Shown piece after piece: positions 1 to 12,400 of a stretch of 64,000 nucleotides of DNA. The position numbers were made by a program, and so were the translations under genes. The notes under the pieces were generated by a model. It ran no database searches, was not told the DNA's origin, and was given only the letters and a program-made list of their open reading frames with translations. Source of the DNA: Edaphochlamys debaryana (lineage: Eukaryota > Chlorophyta > Chlorophyceae > Chlamydomonadales); contig JAEHOE010000007.1 in assembly GCA_016858145.1 (NCBI GenBank), forward strand, positions 806,001 to 870,000. Reading direction: 5' to 3'. Positions within the stretch are counted from its first letter, which is position 1; each line of letters starts with the position of its first letter.

Positions 1-3000
1 TGAAGACGGGCGTCTGCGAGGCGGTGCTGCGAGGGCATGGAGGCATGGGTGCGTGGGGATGTCCGATCTCGTTTCACCTGTCCTGTGCATGCCACGGCGT
101 CATGAAGGTCGCAGGGGGACCTGCGCGGGCCCGGGCCCAACGCATCATGCCCTTGCCCGATGCGTTGGTGCAACCTGGCCATCGCTGAGCACCGGACAAC
201 CCCGCTCCGCCCGTACAGGCATGGTGGGCCACGTGTTGGGTGTGAGCGTATCTTCGGACGGCACGCTGGCAGCCACTTGCTCGGACGACTTCACGGCGCG
301 CGTGTGGGACCTGGACGAAGACTGGGGCCTGGAGCAGGCGAGTTCCTCGTGGCCACGGCGCGAAGCGCGAACCGCTCAGTATCATGGCCCTTGCGGCACC
401 CCTCCGGCCCCGGCGAGCATGCCTAAACCCGCGCCCGTGCCCCAAGCATCACCTCACGACCGCCCCTGCCCCTTTCTCCTCTGTTGCACTGCGCACACCC
501 ACATCTGCGACGCAACCGCGCCCCCTCCTCTCTCTCCATCATGCAGCATGCTCAATGCAGCATGCTCTAGCAGCAAACTCCCTGAGGTGCCTTGTGCACG
601 CGCACATCTTATGACGATCCCGCGGCTTCCTGTCTTGCGCCATGCTCTGCGCAGGACGAGGCTGCGGCCAGCGGCTGGACTTTCGAGCCCAAGTCCAAGG
701 CCGCCAAGGCGAAGGCGCCGCCGCCCGCGCCCGCGGCCGCCGCCCAGGCGGTCCTGGAGGGTCACAGCGGCTGGGTGGTGTCCGTTGCGTTCCTGGGCAG
801 CACGCACACGCTCATCTCTGCCTCCCACGTAAGAGCTTGACGTTGATGCTCGGATCTGGGTCGGGGCGTTGAGGAAGCCGGCTAGTTGGGGATGCCTCCC
901 GCGGTCTGGGCGTACATGTGGGCTTGAGCTTGGGCTTGCTACAACTCAGCGTGACTTCAGCAGCGACCATGTGTTGACAGCTCCTCCGGCCCCCGCACCC
1001 GTTTTCTACCACTTCAGGATGCAACTGCGCGCGTCTGGGACGCTGACCGGGGTCGCTGCCTGCGTGTGCTGTCGGGACACGAGGGGCGGATCAACCGCGT
1101 GGTTGTCGACGTGGGCGGCACATGGGCGCTCACGTGCTCAGACGACAACACGGCGCGGCTGTGGGACGTGGACAGCGGCGAGTGCAAGCACGTGAGCTCA
1201 CGCGCGGGCGGAGGACCGCGGGACCGCTGGGGGCTCTGTGCTGGGGTGTGGGGGAGCGGGCGCTGGGGCCCTGGTGGGGGCCATCGTTGGGATGCTGTTA
1301 GCTTCACGCAACCGCCAACCACTTCTGCAAACCCGCAGGTGCTCGAGGGCCACGGCGGGCACATGGTGGACGGGGCCATCAGCCGAGACGGCCGCCGGGC
1401 CATCACCACCTCTGGTGGGGCGGGGGCTGCTTGTGCACTCGTCAACTCAGCATATCATCTACAAACATGCTGGGCCGGCGCGTTTCCGGGCGGGAGTGCT
1501 GACGCGTTGCTGCTTCCCTCCCGGCTCTTCCTTCGGTGCCGCAGGCGGCGGCTCGTGCGCATTGTGGGACACGGCCAGTGGGCGGCGTGTGGCGCTACTC
1601 GAGGGCCACAGCGGGGAGGTGCCCTCGGTCGCATTCTCGCAGCGAGCGCGCTTCGCCGTGACCGCAGGTGGGGCTCGGCGGGGAAGTCATGTCTGGCACG
1701 TGGGAGATGCTGCGGGTGCAAAGGCCGGCCCCAGCCCCTGCGGCTGTGCGGGGGTCCAGCGGCCAGCGCCGATACGGCCCTCGACTGAGGGCGACTGCAC
1801 ACTCACCCTCGGCCTCAAGCTCAAAAATCCTTGTTCGACCCACCTTCCATAGGTACGGACTGCACCGTGCGAGTGTGGGACCTGACGGCGGCGGCGGAGC
1901 AGGCGGGCGAGACGGACGACGGCGCCGGCGTGAGCATTGGCGGCAGCAGCGGCGCGGAGGGCGAGTCGGCGGTGGCGGCGGCGGTGGCGGCGGCGCGCAA
2001 GACCGTCATGCGTGCCGTGCCGCCGCCTACGCACAGTGGCCGCGTGGCCTCGGTTCAGGCGTTGCAGCCTCGGCCGGGGGCCGGACCGCTGGTCATGTCG
2101 GCCGGGGATGACGGCAAGATCATACTGTGGGACGCGGCAGAGGTGCGTGCGGCGCGTGCGGCGGCGCTCTGTTACCTGGTCACTTGGGCAACCGCGGGTA
2201 GCCAGGGTGGGCATGAGCTGCGTTGCCCCCGACCCGTGCCGTCTTGCGGCGAGGCCGCACGCTAGCCAATCCCCGCTTTCTGCGCTTGCCCGTCGGCTAG
2301 CGTGTCTGGCAAACAACCCTCGGCTTCATTCCGCCGTGTTCTCTTCGCGCAGGGCACGTGCCTCAAGGCGGTGGAGGGGCACCGGGTGGCGGTCCGCTTC
2401 ATGCGCGTGTCGGCGGACGGGGAGACGGCCGTGACGGGCTCGGGCGACCGCCAGGTACGCGGCTCCTTCCACACCCCTGGCAGGCATCGCTGGTCCACCC
2501 ACCACAGCACGGTCCCCATGCGCGACAGCCCCTTGCCCCACTCATTTCCACCACCAGCCCCCGCCTTCAAGCCTGCCCGCGCTGTCCCCACTCTCCCCGT
2601 TCCCCTCCAGATCTGCCGCTGGAATTGGAGCGACTTCTCCATAGCCTCCGCCCTGGTGGGGCCCGGGGCTACGGCCTCGCCGCAGCTGGACCGCCGCGAC
2701 CTGGTCCTAGGCTCCCTGGCCACATCGGGTGGCTACGCCTCCACCGCCGGCCTCCGCCGCCGCGTCACGGCCGGGGGCGGCGGCTCCCTGCTCAACACGC
2801 TCAACTCCAACCAGGGCGAGGGATGCGACGGCGAGGACGACCCCCTGGCGGAGCTGGCAGCGATGAAGCGCGGCGGCCACGCGCCCGGCACGAACTTCCC
2901 GAGCGGGGACCGCGGGATTGGCACGACGCGCGGAGTGCGGGCGCCGGTGGGCGGCGGGACCCAGAGCCAGCAGGGCGGGCTGGACGGCAGCGGCACGGGG

Positions 3001-5144
3001 GACCGGACGAGCCCGGGCATCACGAGCCCGGGCCTGCTCAGTCCCGGCGCGGGCAGCCCTGGGCCCAGCCCGGGCCTGCCTGGGCGCGTCGCGGGCCTCA
3101 ACCTCGCCGTGGCACGGTCCACGGGCGGCTCGAGCAGCGGCTTGCCCGCGGCCTTCCATGCCGCCAGCGGCACCGCCGACAGCGGCGGCATCCCCGGCAC
3201 CAACAGCCGCAGCCTGCTGGACGTGGTGTCATCGCTGCACACCGACCCGTTGCACAGCACGCTGCCCGCGCAACAGGTGCGTGCGTTGGGCGGGCTGCAG
3301 GGCGCGCGCCGCACGTCGCCGGGGCCCGCTGCTGAAGAGTGCGCTGCCTAGGTGTGGCATAGGTCCCCGCCTCCTCTCAGGATCTGCCCGCACGCAAATG
3401 CGAACACCCCCGCGGCACGCTGCCTGCGCCCCTTCACCTCCCTCCACCCCGCTTGCCACCCGCCCCATGCCGCCCACTTCCTACCCCCTCATCCAAAACC
3501 CAGCCCTGTCCCACCCTACCCCCACCTACCCCCACAGGGCAGCCGCGTCAAGGCCATGTCTTTCGACGCGGCCTGCACCTCGGCCGCGGTGGTGTTGTTT
3601 GACTCCACCGTGGCTGTATGGGACCTGGCCACGGGCAGGGTGGCCTCGCAGCTGATCAAGCGAGGCGAGCGGGACGCCAGCCGCACGCACGCCTCCGCCG
3701 TCAACAGCGTGCTGCTGTCCGCGGACGGGGGCACGGCCGTCACCATCTCCAAGGACTGCACCGCGCGCGTTTGGGACGTGGCCAAGGGTGGGTCACGCGA
3801 CTGTGTGGCGAAGCGGGGGATGGGCAGCGTGCCAGGACGCAGAAGCTCATGCTCAACAAAGTGTGGAGGGCCGCCCGTGTAGACCGGGAAAACGAAGGCG
3901 CGACTCGAAGGCGCGGCTCGACGAACTGTGTGCACCTGTATGTTGCGGTCCCGACCGCTGGCCGCCGGTCTACCCAATCATGCCCGATGGAACTCGGCCT
4001 CCAACTGACCTCCCGCCTCGGTCAATACCTTGCTCGCAGGCACAACCCGCTACGTGGTGAGCGGGCACAAGGACGCCCTGGTGGCAGCCGACATCTCGGG
4101 CGACGAGTCCCTGCTGGCCACGGCGTCGTACGACGGTGCCGTACGCATCACGCGCATGATCAACGGCTCTGCGGTGAGCGCCCACGGGCTACAGGCAGGA
4201 GGGAGCACTGCGGGCGACAGCCCCAAGCGAACTACGCCCAGCCAGCGCGGTGCAACTTCAAGCAGCCCAATGCAACGTGTGCGTCCTCCGTATTGCCCAC
4301 CTCCTTACCGTGCGCTATTCATGTGCCGCCCCTGCCTCCAGGTGGCGGTGCTGGAGCACCACTCCGTGCCCATCATGCTGAGCTTCAGCCCCGCGGGCAG
4401 CCAGCTGGCCGTTGCCCTGGAGGACCACACCGTGGTGAGCTGGGGGCTCTGCGCTGGGCGCGTAACGTAGGGCAACGAGCCTCATCATCGGGGCCATCCA
4501 GCCATCCATTTGCTGCTGCTTCCCTGTGGTCCATCTGGGCGTCATTGGAAGGCGCCCAAGCCCAGGCAGCCCTGCCGACCGCTAGCTCGTCAGGCGATGT
4601 CCGCCGAACAATTCGCTGGTCGCTTGCTGGCTCTCCTCAAGCCCTCGTGCCTTTGCCCCGGCCCTCCCGCCCGCCCGTCCGCAGGTGCTGTGGGACCTGG
4701 TCAACCGGTGCTGCATGCCACACCTCACCGCCCACACGGCCGCGCTCGCGGCGCTGTCGTGGTCGCGCGACGGCCGCTTCCTGCTCACAGGCTCGGCGGA
4801 CTGCACGCTCCGCATCTGGCGCGCCGAGGACGGGGCGCAGCACGGCCTCTTCGTCGCTGACAGCCCCATCACCACGGCATGCTTCGCGGGTAGGAGCAGG
4901 GTGCGGTTGCCGTGCTTTCAGCAGCCTCCTCGGGCAGGGAGCATCGGTGGCGCGGTTCGTACGCTTTTAGGGGGGGTATGGAGGTGTATGGGAGACAGTG
5001 CCGTGCGCTGCATCGTGCTCGGTCCGCTGACGGCCCGCTGACGGTCCTTGCAACGCAGGTGCGCCCATACCGGACTGTGTGGTGGCGGGCGACTCGACGG
5101 GCTGCGTGCACTTTTTGGACTTCACATCGGAGATGCAGGGATAG
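1..5144 (+). CDS. WD40-repeat protein, 3' part of gene (14 exons visible)
   Basis: This is a beta-propeller scaffold-type protein; the 5' part lies before the window. Exons, by phase-consistent splice sites: <1-48, 219-337, 655-828, 1018-1191, 1339-1414, 1545-1667, 1853-2142, 2353-2454, 2611-3276, 3538-3787, 4040-4173, 4342-4434, 4685-4889, 5059-5144 (stop TAG). About 845 codons are visible. Many repeats show GH near the start and a W-D/N end: TARVWDLDEDW, ATARVWDADRGRCL, NTARLWDVDSGEC, CTVRVWDLTAAA, GKIILWDAAE, CTARVWDVAKG, CTLRIWRAEDG. Exon 9 inserts a roughly 200-residue Gly/Ser/Pro-rich segment between repeats, probably disordered. The chain ends with VVAGDSTGCVHFLDF, like the last blade of large NACHT/WD-type propellers. 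The intron after exon 2 appears to be GC-AG (cag|gcgagt). Nothing visible gives a catalytic role; an N-terminal domain outside the window may decide function. The WD40 assignment is firm, the specific role unknown. Confidence 0.88.
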
Positions 5145-7738
5145 CAGCCACGGGAGGAGCGCCCGTCACGGCGGTGCCCAAGACCCCGAAGGCCCCGCTG
5201 CCGCAGGGGCAGGGCGGTAGCTACGGCGGCCCTTTTCTGTATGGACGCCGCCGTGTAGCACAAGGTCGGCTGCGGGACGCGAGACGACACGAGGGGCCGC
5301 TGGCAACACGTGGAGAGGGCACTGTGCAGGAAACGAAGAATATCGCTGACGACTCGCGAGGGCGACCCTGAGGGTAATCGAGGGGAGGGAGGTTTGGTAG
5401 GCTTGAAGCGTAGAAGAGCCGCAGCTGACAACAAGGGAAGCTGTGGCGAGGGTTAAAGCAAAGCGCTATGCAGCGCAGAGCACGATGGCACGAGGGTGGC
5501 GAGGGTGCGAGAGGCTATAATATGTCAAAAACAAGGGCAGCAGGCAACCGCCGCTGAAGTTCCTTAGCGCGGAGGGCAGGTATAACAAAGTTCGAGAGCC
5601 AACAGGACGGCCAGACTATGGGGGGACAGGGCGGGGACATCCTATGCACGCCGGGCGCTCACACTCCGCAGATGATGATCGATGCACTGGCTAGCTATGG
5701 TAATGAGGCATGGTATACTCGGGACCCGTAATGCCGACAACAAGACACTGTCACGGGGCAGCTGCCCTTCAGTATCTGCTGTAGAAAGTGACGTGGCCGC
5801 AAGGGATGATGTGCGTATACCGCGGAGTGCGGAGTTGCGTTTGTCTGAGCCCGCTGTATGTGGGGTCGCGGTTTTGCCGAGGGCACGGAAGAACGTTCAA
5901 GAGCTTTCGCTGAGCGGTTATGTTGGTCTTTTGTTTGGGGCTACGCGTCGGCCAGAATGAGCCTCTGGTGTGGGGATACCGGGATACGTAAGCGGCCCTT
6001 CGGGGCAAAGTTTGACCCAATAAGGGCGGTTGGACGCTTCGCCATGCTCTCAGGCGTGTGCCCCGCTCGCTGCTGCCAATCATTCACGGCGATTCAGCCA
6101 TGGAGCATTGCATTGCGCGCTGGGCCTCGAGTCTACGTCGTTTGCCTTACTTGAGTTGTTACTCTGTCATAATGCCGGACGCCTGCCGCTCTTGTGTCTC
6201 AGCGGCTTCGATCCGCCCTGCGTCCGCTTAATTACTGTGGGGCTGCCGCAGATCGAAGGCATGGGGGTGTTTGGGGGACCCTTGCGGCGCTTTTGCAGCC
6301 GGGGACACATGTCTACCTTCCGGGCTGGGTGTTACTGCTCTCCTAATGTGCTTTTATCGCCCATGGACGACCCTCCAAACAAGATGATGCTTCCCAATAA
6401 GCAAGCGTGCTTGCGGGGCTTTGCCGCAGTCGCCGTTTCGTTGTGTTTCCTGGTTCTACTTAAGACCCGCCCGCCTAGAGTTTGAATAATGCGCAGCCTG
6501 CGAGCGGCGTGGCGTGTTCCGACCACTGATGCATCCTCCGTTTTGCGAGGGAGGGAGCGGCCGCTGGAATGCTGCTCCCCCGAGAAAGGCTGTGTCGGCT
6601 TTGATGAGAGGGCCAACCCCTAGTTGGCTGTCGTAAGGTGTTGGAACACCCATTCCTTGGGGCCTGTCTTGGAGGGCGGGCTGTTGCGGGCGTGGGCAAG
6701 CAAGGTTGAGGCGTCTATGAAGAGCGTTGCCGGGGGTTGGCCGGGGATTGCAGTTGAGGTACAGTGTGGCTTACACCTGGTCCCCGTATCGGTGAAGGGT
6801 AGAGGCGGCGTGTGGTGTGCATGCTGCAGGCACCGGTAATCGTACGACGATTTGCTTACTGGGTTGCCGCTTGGTGCTCATGCCCGCAGGCCGGGCTGGC
6901 TGGCGTGCCTACCGTAGCTTGCGGAGTGCTTTGACGTCTAGACTGGTAGAGCCCCAGCGCCATTGCTGCCCCACCTTGCCCTCTGATCAAGCGGGACAAA
7001 CGGGCCGCTGCATACACGGGGGCGTCACGCTGGTCACAGGGGGCCCACGTGCCAGCGACAAACGATGACGACGAAAGAACTGCGCGGCCAGCGGTGGATT
7101 GGGGGGCGAGGGTGCGGAGGCGGCCACGGCATAACGCTCGGCAGCGAGGGCATGCTGCATTGCTATTGGTCGGGCGCGCTGATCTCCATTCCGCGGTATC
7201 CCCGTTCCTCGGCACTTACCGCCTCTTGTCACTGCTACCACAAGTCGTTATCTTGCCGCATAAGGCGTCATAGGCCGGCCTTCGTAAGGCGTTGACACGA
7301 ACTTGGCCCCGGTCCCGGCACGCTTTGCGCTTTCGGGCTCTCAGTACCCGGTTCTACACTGGGGCCAACATAGTGAATGGAGGCGCTCGCGCGAAGCCTC
7401 CTGCTTCCGCCGGGAGTAGCGCAAGCATGCGATGCCGCGGGCTGCCCGGCACAGTGGCTCTCACCCTCCGTCTCGCCGGCCCCGTTCCTCGCAAACGGCG
7501 ATCCAGGCGCAAGCCAGGTGCGTCACGCTTGCGTGATACACGTTGCGAGGAGGGGATCCACGGGGATGCTCGTAGCCTGGGTGCACAACCAGTTCTTCGG
7601 GCAATAGGGGAGATGATAGGTGAGCTCAAAATGCAAGTGCAAGGGGCGCTCGTCGTGGCCTCTCCTCCTCGGATGCCGACGTGGCACGCGCACTGACCAA
7701 CGCTATCGCACTCACCGCAACGCACGCAGGCCTTCGCG
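5145..7738. other. Intergenic stretch without recognisable gene
   Basis: The first few hundred bases are presumably the 3' UTR of the WD40 gene and the last few hundred the promoter/5' UTR of the bHLH gene. Open frames exist on both strands, but none shows domain-like sequence, splice-linked continuation or a repeated motif. No TATA box, RNA gene or transposon end was recognised. Confidence 0.5.
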
Positions 7739-9457
7739 ATGGCCACTGAGCCAGCTGGCGCGGTCTGGTGGCACCAATCGGTCCCTGCGGTCGCCTATGC
7801 TCCGACGCTTGCGGGCACGCTGCAGGCGCCCCACCTCCCCCTCAGCTCCCCCTCCCCTCCCCCGACTGCGTTCCCAGCGCTAGCTGCGCCGGGAATGGCT
7901 GTCGCCGCCGACATGGCCTCCGCAGCCGCCCTCACCCGCTTCTTCTCCATGCCGCTACCGGCCGCAATGCCGCCTGGGGCGGTCGGCATGGCCACCGCGC
8001 CAGGCCCGGGCCGCCCAAGCCCAGTCCCGGTCCCAGGCCCAGGCCCAGGCCAGGCCCAGATTTGGGCCCCGACGCCAGTACCCGCCCCCGGCTTAGCTAC
8101 AGCGAAAGCTGGGGCGAAAGCGGGGAGGGGCGGTGGGGCGGCGGCGGCTGCGCCTCCCGTGGTGAGCCATTCGTCGGTGGAGAAGCAGCGACGGGACCGC
8201 ATCAACTCCCTCATCGACCAGGTGGGGTGGCGAGCCGGGGGCAAAATTAAGCCATTGGCGTTTGGAATTTGTGCATAGCCGGGGCCAAATGTGGGGAAGC
8301 AGTCAGCACCTGGGCCGAGCTGCGTGTGCGGACAACCATGAGATCCGTGCCGCACCGCACGGTGCCTCCACGGTACCGTACACAACTATGCCTCCGCCTC
8401 CCACCACCTGCTTCCTGAACCTTCGACCCTCCTTCCCGCCGCCGCAAATACACACACGCAGCTCCGCGAGCTCGTCCCGCCCGAGCACCCGCTGCCCACC
8501 AGCACGGCGGCGCTCAGCGCGGCGGAGGCCGAGGCGCGCAGGCCCAAGCACACGGTCCTGGCCGACACCATCGCGCTGCTCAAACACCTGCAGCAGGTGG
8601 GAGCGTGTGCGCTGACCCTTCCGGGAAGCGAGTAGAGATGCGCGTGTGTGCACTTGCAGCAGGTGTGTGCTGACCCTGTTTAAGACGAGTGAGAAACCCA
8701 GGCAAACGGCGTGTGCGTGGTGTGCGTGGTGAAGGCCTGGCCCCAGCCTCAAGCGCTTCGCCGGCCCAGCAACCGCTGCTCCCCACAACCGCTCCTTCCT
8801 TAAGCCCTCCCAACCGTCCCTCCCACGCAGCTCGAAGTCTGCGGCCCGGCCCAAGCAGGCCCGGCCTCCATCGCGGCCGCAGGCGCGCAGCCGCACGCCA
8901 CTCAGCCCCCGCACCGGGGTGCCAGCGCAGTAGGTGCCGCCGGCAGCAGGGGCGGCGCCTGGAGCCCGGGAGGCGCCGACGCCTCGCCGCAGGGCCAGCG
9001 GCCCGCCAGCCCCAGCCCCGGCCCCGGTGCCGCTGCCGGCCCAAGCACCGGCGCCGGCGCCGCCCCCGGGCCCTGCGTGCGGGTGGAGGCCGGGCCCACC
9101 GCGGACTGCTACTATGTGCGGGTGAGTTTGGGGAAGTGTGGGTAACGCGCCTGGCTCCGGCTCTCATCGCCAGTGCGGTTTATGATAACCTGCTCTCCCC
9201 TTGCATCCCTGCAGGTCCGCTGCCCCGACCGCAAGGGCCTGCTGGTGGACATCATGGACACGCTCCGGCGGCTGCCCCTGGAGGTGCGCACCGCATCCAT
9301 CACCACCGCCAACGGCATGGTGCGGGACGTGTTCGAGGTGCGCCCAGACGACCCCGCAGCGACCAGCACCGAGGTGCTGCAGGCGCAGCTGCAGGCGGCG
9401 CTGTTTGGGTCGGGGCAGACGGGGGTGCATGCGGGAGGGAAGCGGACTCGGGGCTAG
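7739..9457 (+). CDS. bHLH transcription factor with C-terminal ACT-like domain
   Basis: This is a predicted nuclear DNA-binding regulator of 383 aa in four phase-0 exons: 7739-8221, 8462-8596, 8831-9121, 9215-9457. Residues 1-140 are Ala/Pro/Gly-rich and probably disordered. The basic region and helix 1 (SHSSVEKQRRDRINSLIDQ) end exon 1; the H-x3-E-x3-R arrangement is the one known to contact E-box/G-box DNA. Exon 2 supplies the loop and helix 2 (LRELVPPE..., then HTVLADTIALLKHLQQ). A Gly/Ala/Pro linker follows. The end (YYVRVRCPDRKGLLVDIMDT ... VRTASITTANGMVRDVFEV) looks like the ACT domain that follows the bHLH in many plant and algal factors and is thought to mediate dimerisation. The start is the first ATG in an open frame that runs directly into the bHLH. 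Ligand and target genes are unknown. Confidence 0.88.
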
Positions 9458-12400
9458 CGGCATCCGGAGGAGGTGAGGGGCGGGCCCCTGCCGGCCGCTG
9501 GCAACCCAGCGGTGACTGGCCTGCTGGGTCTAGGGCTGGAGCCCGGTGGTAGCGGGGTGGTGGCAGTGGTGAGCCCACTGCCGGGCCCCGTGCCATTGAC
9601 GACGATGACGAGGGGGCCTAAACTTCATAATGCATTCAGTCGGGATTAGCCTTGATGGGCACCGCAGTAAGGCAAGGAGAATAATATTGTCGCCCAGTAC
9701 AGACGTGTCAATTAAGGGCCCTATCGAGTGGTTGCATAGGTCTTGCTCATACTGCGGGAACTCAATGCACGTAATGGAAATAGCCAGTAGTTGCAGCGTA
9801 CACAGAACCTGTGGGAAGACGTTTTGGGCCTGCACTGCGTTTGCCAATGGTCATGGCAACCAGTGAAGCCCTTGCATAGTTGGGGCAGCGCAGTAGCAGG
9901 GCGGAGTGGCGGGTTAGTTCATGGGTGCGGTGAGATCTGGTTTGTGCGTTGTGAAGCATCCATGCGTTACGTTTAACGAGCTCACAAGACATTGTTTGGG
10001 GGGGATCACGGGTCTCAGCCCTTTTCCTGCCTTCGGGCAGCCACCCTTGTCTCTAGGATCCCTTCGGTTGGCTTGTCTCCGGAAGGTTGACTGGCTACTC
10101 CGGATGTGCTTCATGGTTATTCATAGCTTGTCTAACGAGGCTGGCCGTCTTGGGTCCACAACCGAGCTACTGTCGAGGCTGGCCATAGGGTCCGTGGGGC
10201 ATCGCATGCGCTGATCGCGTGAACTGACTAGACGAGCGTGGCATGGGGTTTGGCCAGCGTTTTGCACGTTCTGCTGTTGTCCGGACTGCGCTGGATGTTG
10301 GTTAGGTCAAACACGTCGTACGGATTCGTGCATGAGCATCCGCATCGGGTTTCTCGGGAACAGACCACTACCGTGGGGACAGCTCCGGATTAAAGCTTTG
10401 GACACACTGCTCTAAAGGGCACCTCTTCGGGCGGTCTTGAGTTCTCATTGCGTGCTCGTGTGACTGGGGACTCGTCCAGTTTTGTCGTGTATGGGCGGCT
10501 GCTCGTGTTAGCTGGGGAAGCGTAGGCGCGGCGTTGTGTGTCGGGCATGTCATACATGCATATCAGTCGATTGGCGCAAGTTGTGCTGCGTCCAGGGCTG
10601 CGCTCGTTGCTTACGGGTACTGTTGACTTTGTTTAGTGAAGGCGGGTAGGTGGGATGACTGCAGACTGGGTCGGCGGGTGCGTCCTGGCCTGTACGTGCG
10701 TGGGCCTGTCTAACGCCGCATGCACTCTTGGCCACAGCCTGCAAGGCACGATGTCTGTTGTAGCCGCGCCGCCGGCGGCATCGGCAGGAAGGCCTGGGAA
10801 AGCTAGCCACGCGTGGTGGCCGTACCACCAGACTAATAAGGCATTGTGCACGGGTCGAGCTACCAGTTACCGTCTGGGGCTGGAAGTGGACGACATGTAA
10901 GGGTGCTTGGAACTCCGCTCCTCGGTGTGCCCTTGTTGTGGGCTTGGAATTCCGCTGCTTGGTGGATCCCAAGTCTGGCCCTAACGGAGCGTGCTGGTTA
11001 GGTCAAGTGCTGGCGAACCAGGAGGGGCCCGTCTTACCCCAAATGCGCCAGGCTTCCCCAGAACTGCCAGAAGGTTGACTGAAAGCCAGACCCCGGCCAT
11101 AGTCACAGATGATGGAAACTCTAAAGCTGTGGAGTGTGTACCCGTCGTTCTTGCCTAGCGGCAGGCAGGCCCGGCAAACCGTGTGCGCGTGGTGGTCTCC
11201 GTCCACCCACAGGGGGCTGCTGTGCAGAGAGAGGGGTTCTCCACCCTTCGGCACGCACCAACTGCTGCTGCTAACGTGGGCGGGACTGCTTTTCTCGTTG
11301 CTCAGCTCGTCATTACCGGCTGGGGGGCCAACCCCGGCTAGCTGCATGTTGCAGTGATGACCCCCCGGTATCCAGCTCGTACACCAACTCTCTTTCCCAG
11401 AGCTGGCCGTGGCTACCCCCCACCTGCTGGCTAGGCATAGTAAGGTCCACGAGTCTGCAGCTAGCTCCATGCTGGTTGGTGGAGACTGACAGAGGCGGCT
11501 GCCGGCAAGGCCTCCAAGGGCTCAGACACCCCGACGGGAGAACGGGTCGGTTGCAAGGGCAGAAGGAATCACACCCGCCGTCGAGCCGCGCCCACGGCCA
11601 CACCCGTCCAACACTCCTCGCCCTCTGCGTCCTGCTCACGCACCCCTTACTGACTAAGCCACTGCATTGTTCCGGGGCCGGACATTAGAAGCCGCAAGTC
11701 AAGGCGGCATGTGCCCTCTCGTGCCGGACTCCAGATAGAGCTAGATACACCTCATACGGACAACCAATTGTATGTGCAGATGATGACCCTACCGGTATGC
11801 TCTATAGCGCGTGCGATTGGTGCAGCTGGGTGCAGCAAATGGTATCCCTGTAATCCGCTCTGCTCGTCAGCGGAAGGGCGCATAATCAAGGTACCGTGGC
11901 CGCAAACAAGGGCACGTAGCCCCCTTAAGTAACTCCGGGCAGGGACAAGTGCTGAACCCTAGCCCCTGAGGCCGTGAGGGGCCCGTGGACACCTTGCTCG
12001 AAACAGTATACGGTACCAGCAAGTGATAACGCATTAGGTAAGACAGACGCTCTTCCCTTTAAAGCTCAGGCAGACGTTCTTCCCCTTGGGCACAGCAGCC
12101 CTATCATCGAGCCCTATCATGAAGGACCATGTCACGTGGAATTGCAGACCCTGCTTGAGCCGCAACGACATCTATGCTTGGTACGTACAGTACTGTGGCC
12201 GCACGCGCCGTACGGCAGCCGCCACATGACTGCACGCAAAGAATACCCAAGGCCTAGCAAACTAGCCTCCTCACTACCGGCATGGGCAAACCACCTCCAC
12301 GACTGCCACCTCTGCTCGCCCGGCCAAGACTTTGCATTCTAGGCTGCAACGAACATGGGGCTTGCAATTGTCTTGGAGGCCAGGAGCACCCAGCGGGGCA

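Noticed and set aside
5400..7700. Several 70-150-codon frames in the 5.4-7.7 kb region.
   Set aside because: They overlap on both strands, have no splice-linked partners and no domain resemblance.
10896..10900. TGTAA as poly(A) signal of the bHLH gene.
   Set aside because: It lies about 1.4 kb past the stop with no supporting context; a TGTAA signal near most stop codons in the window was not found, so I did not call poly(A) sites.
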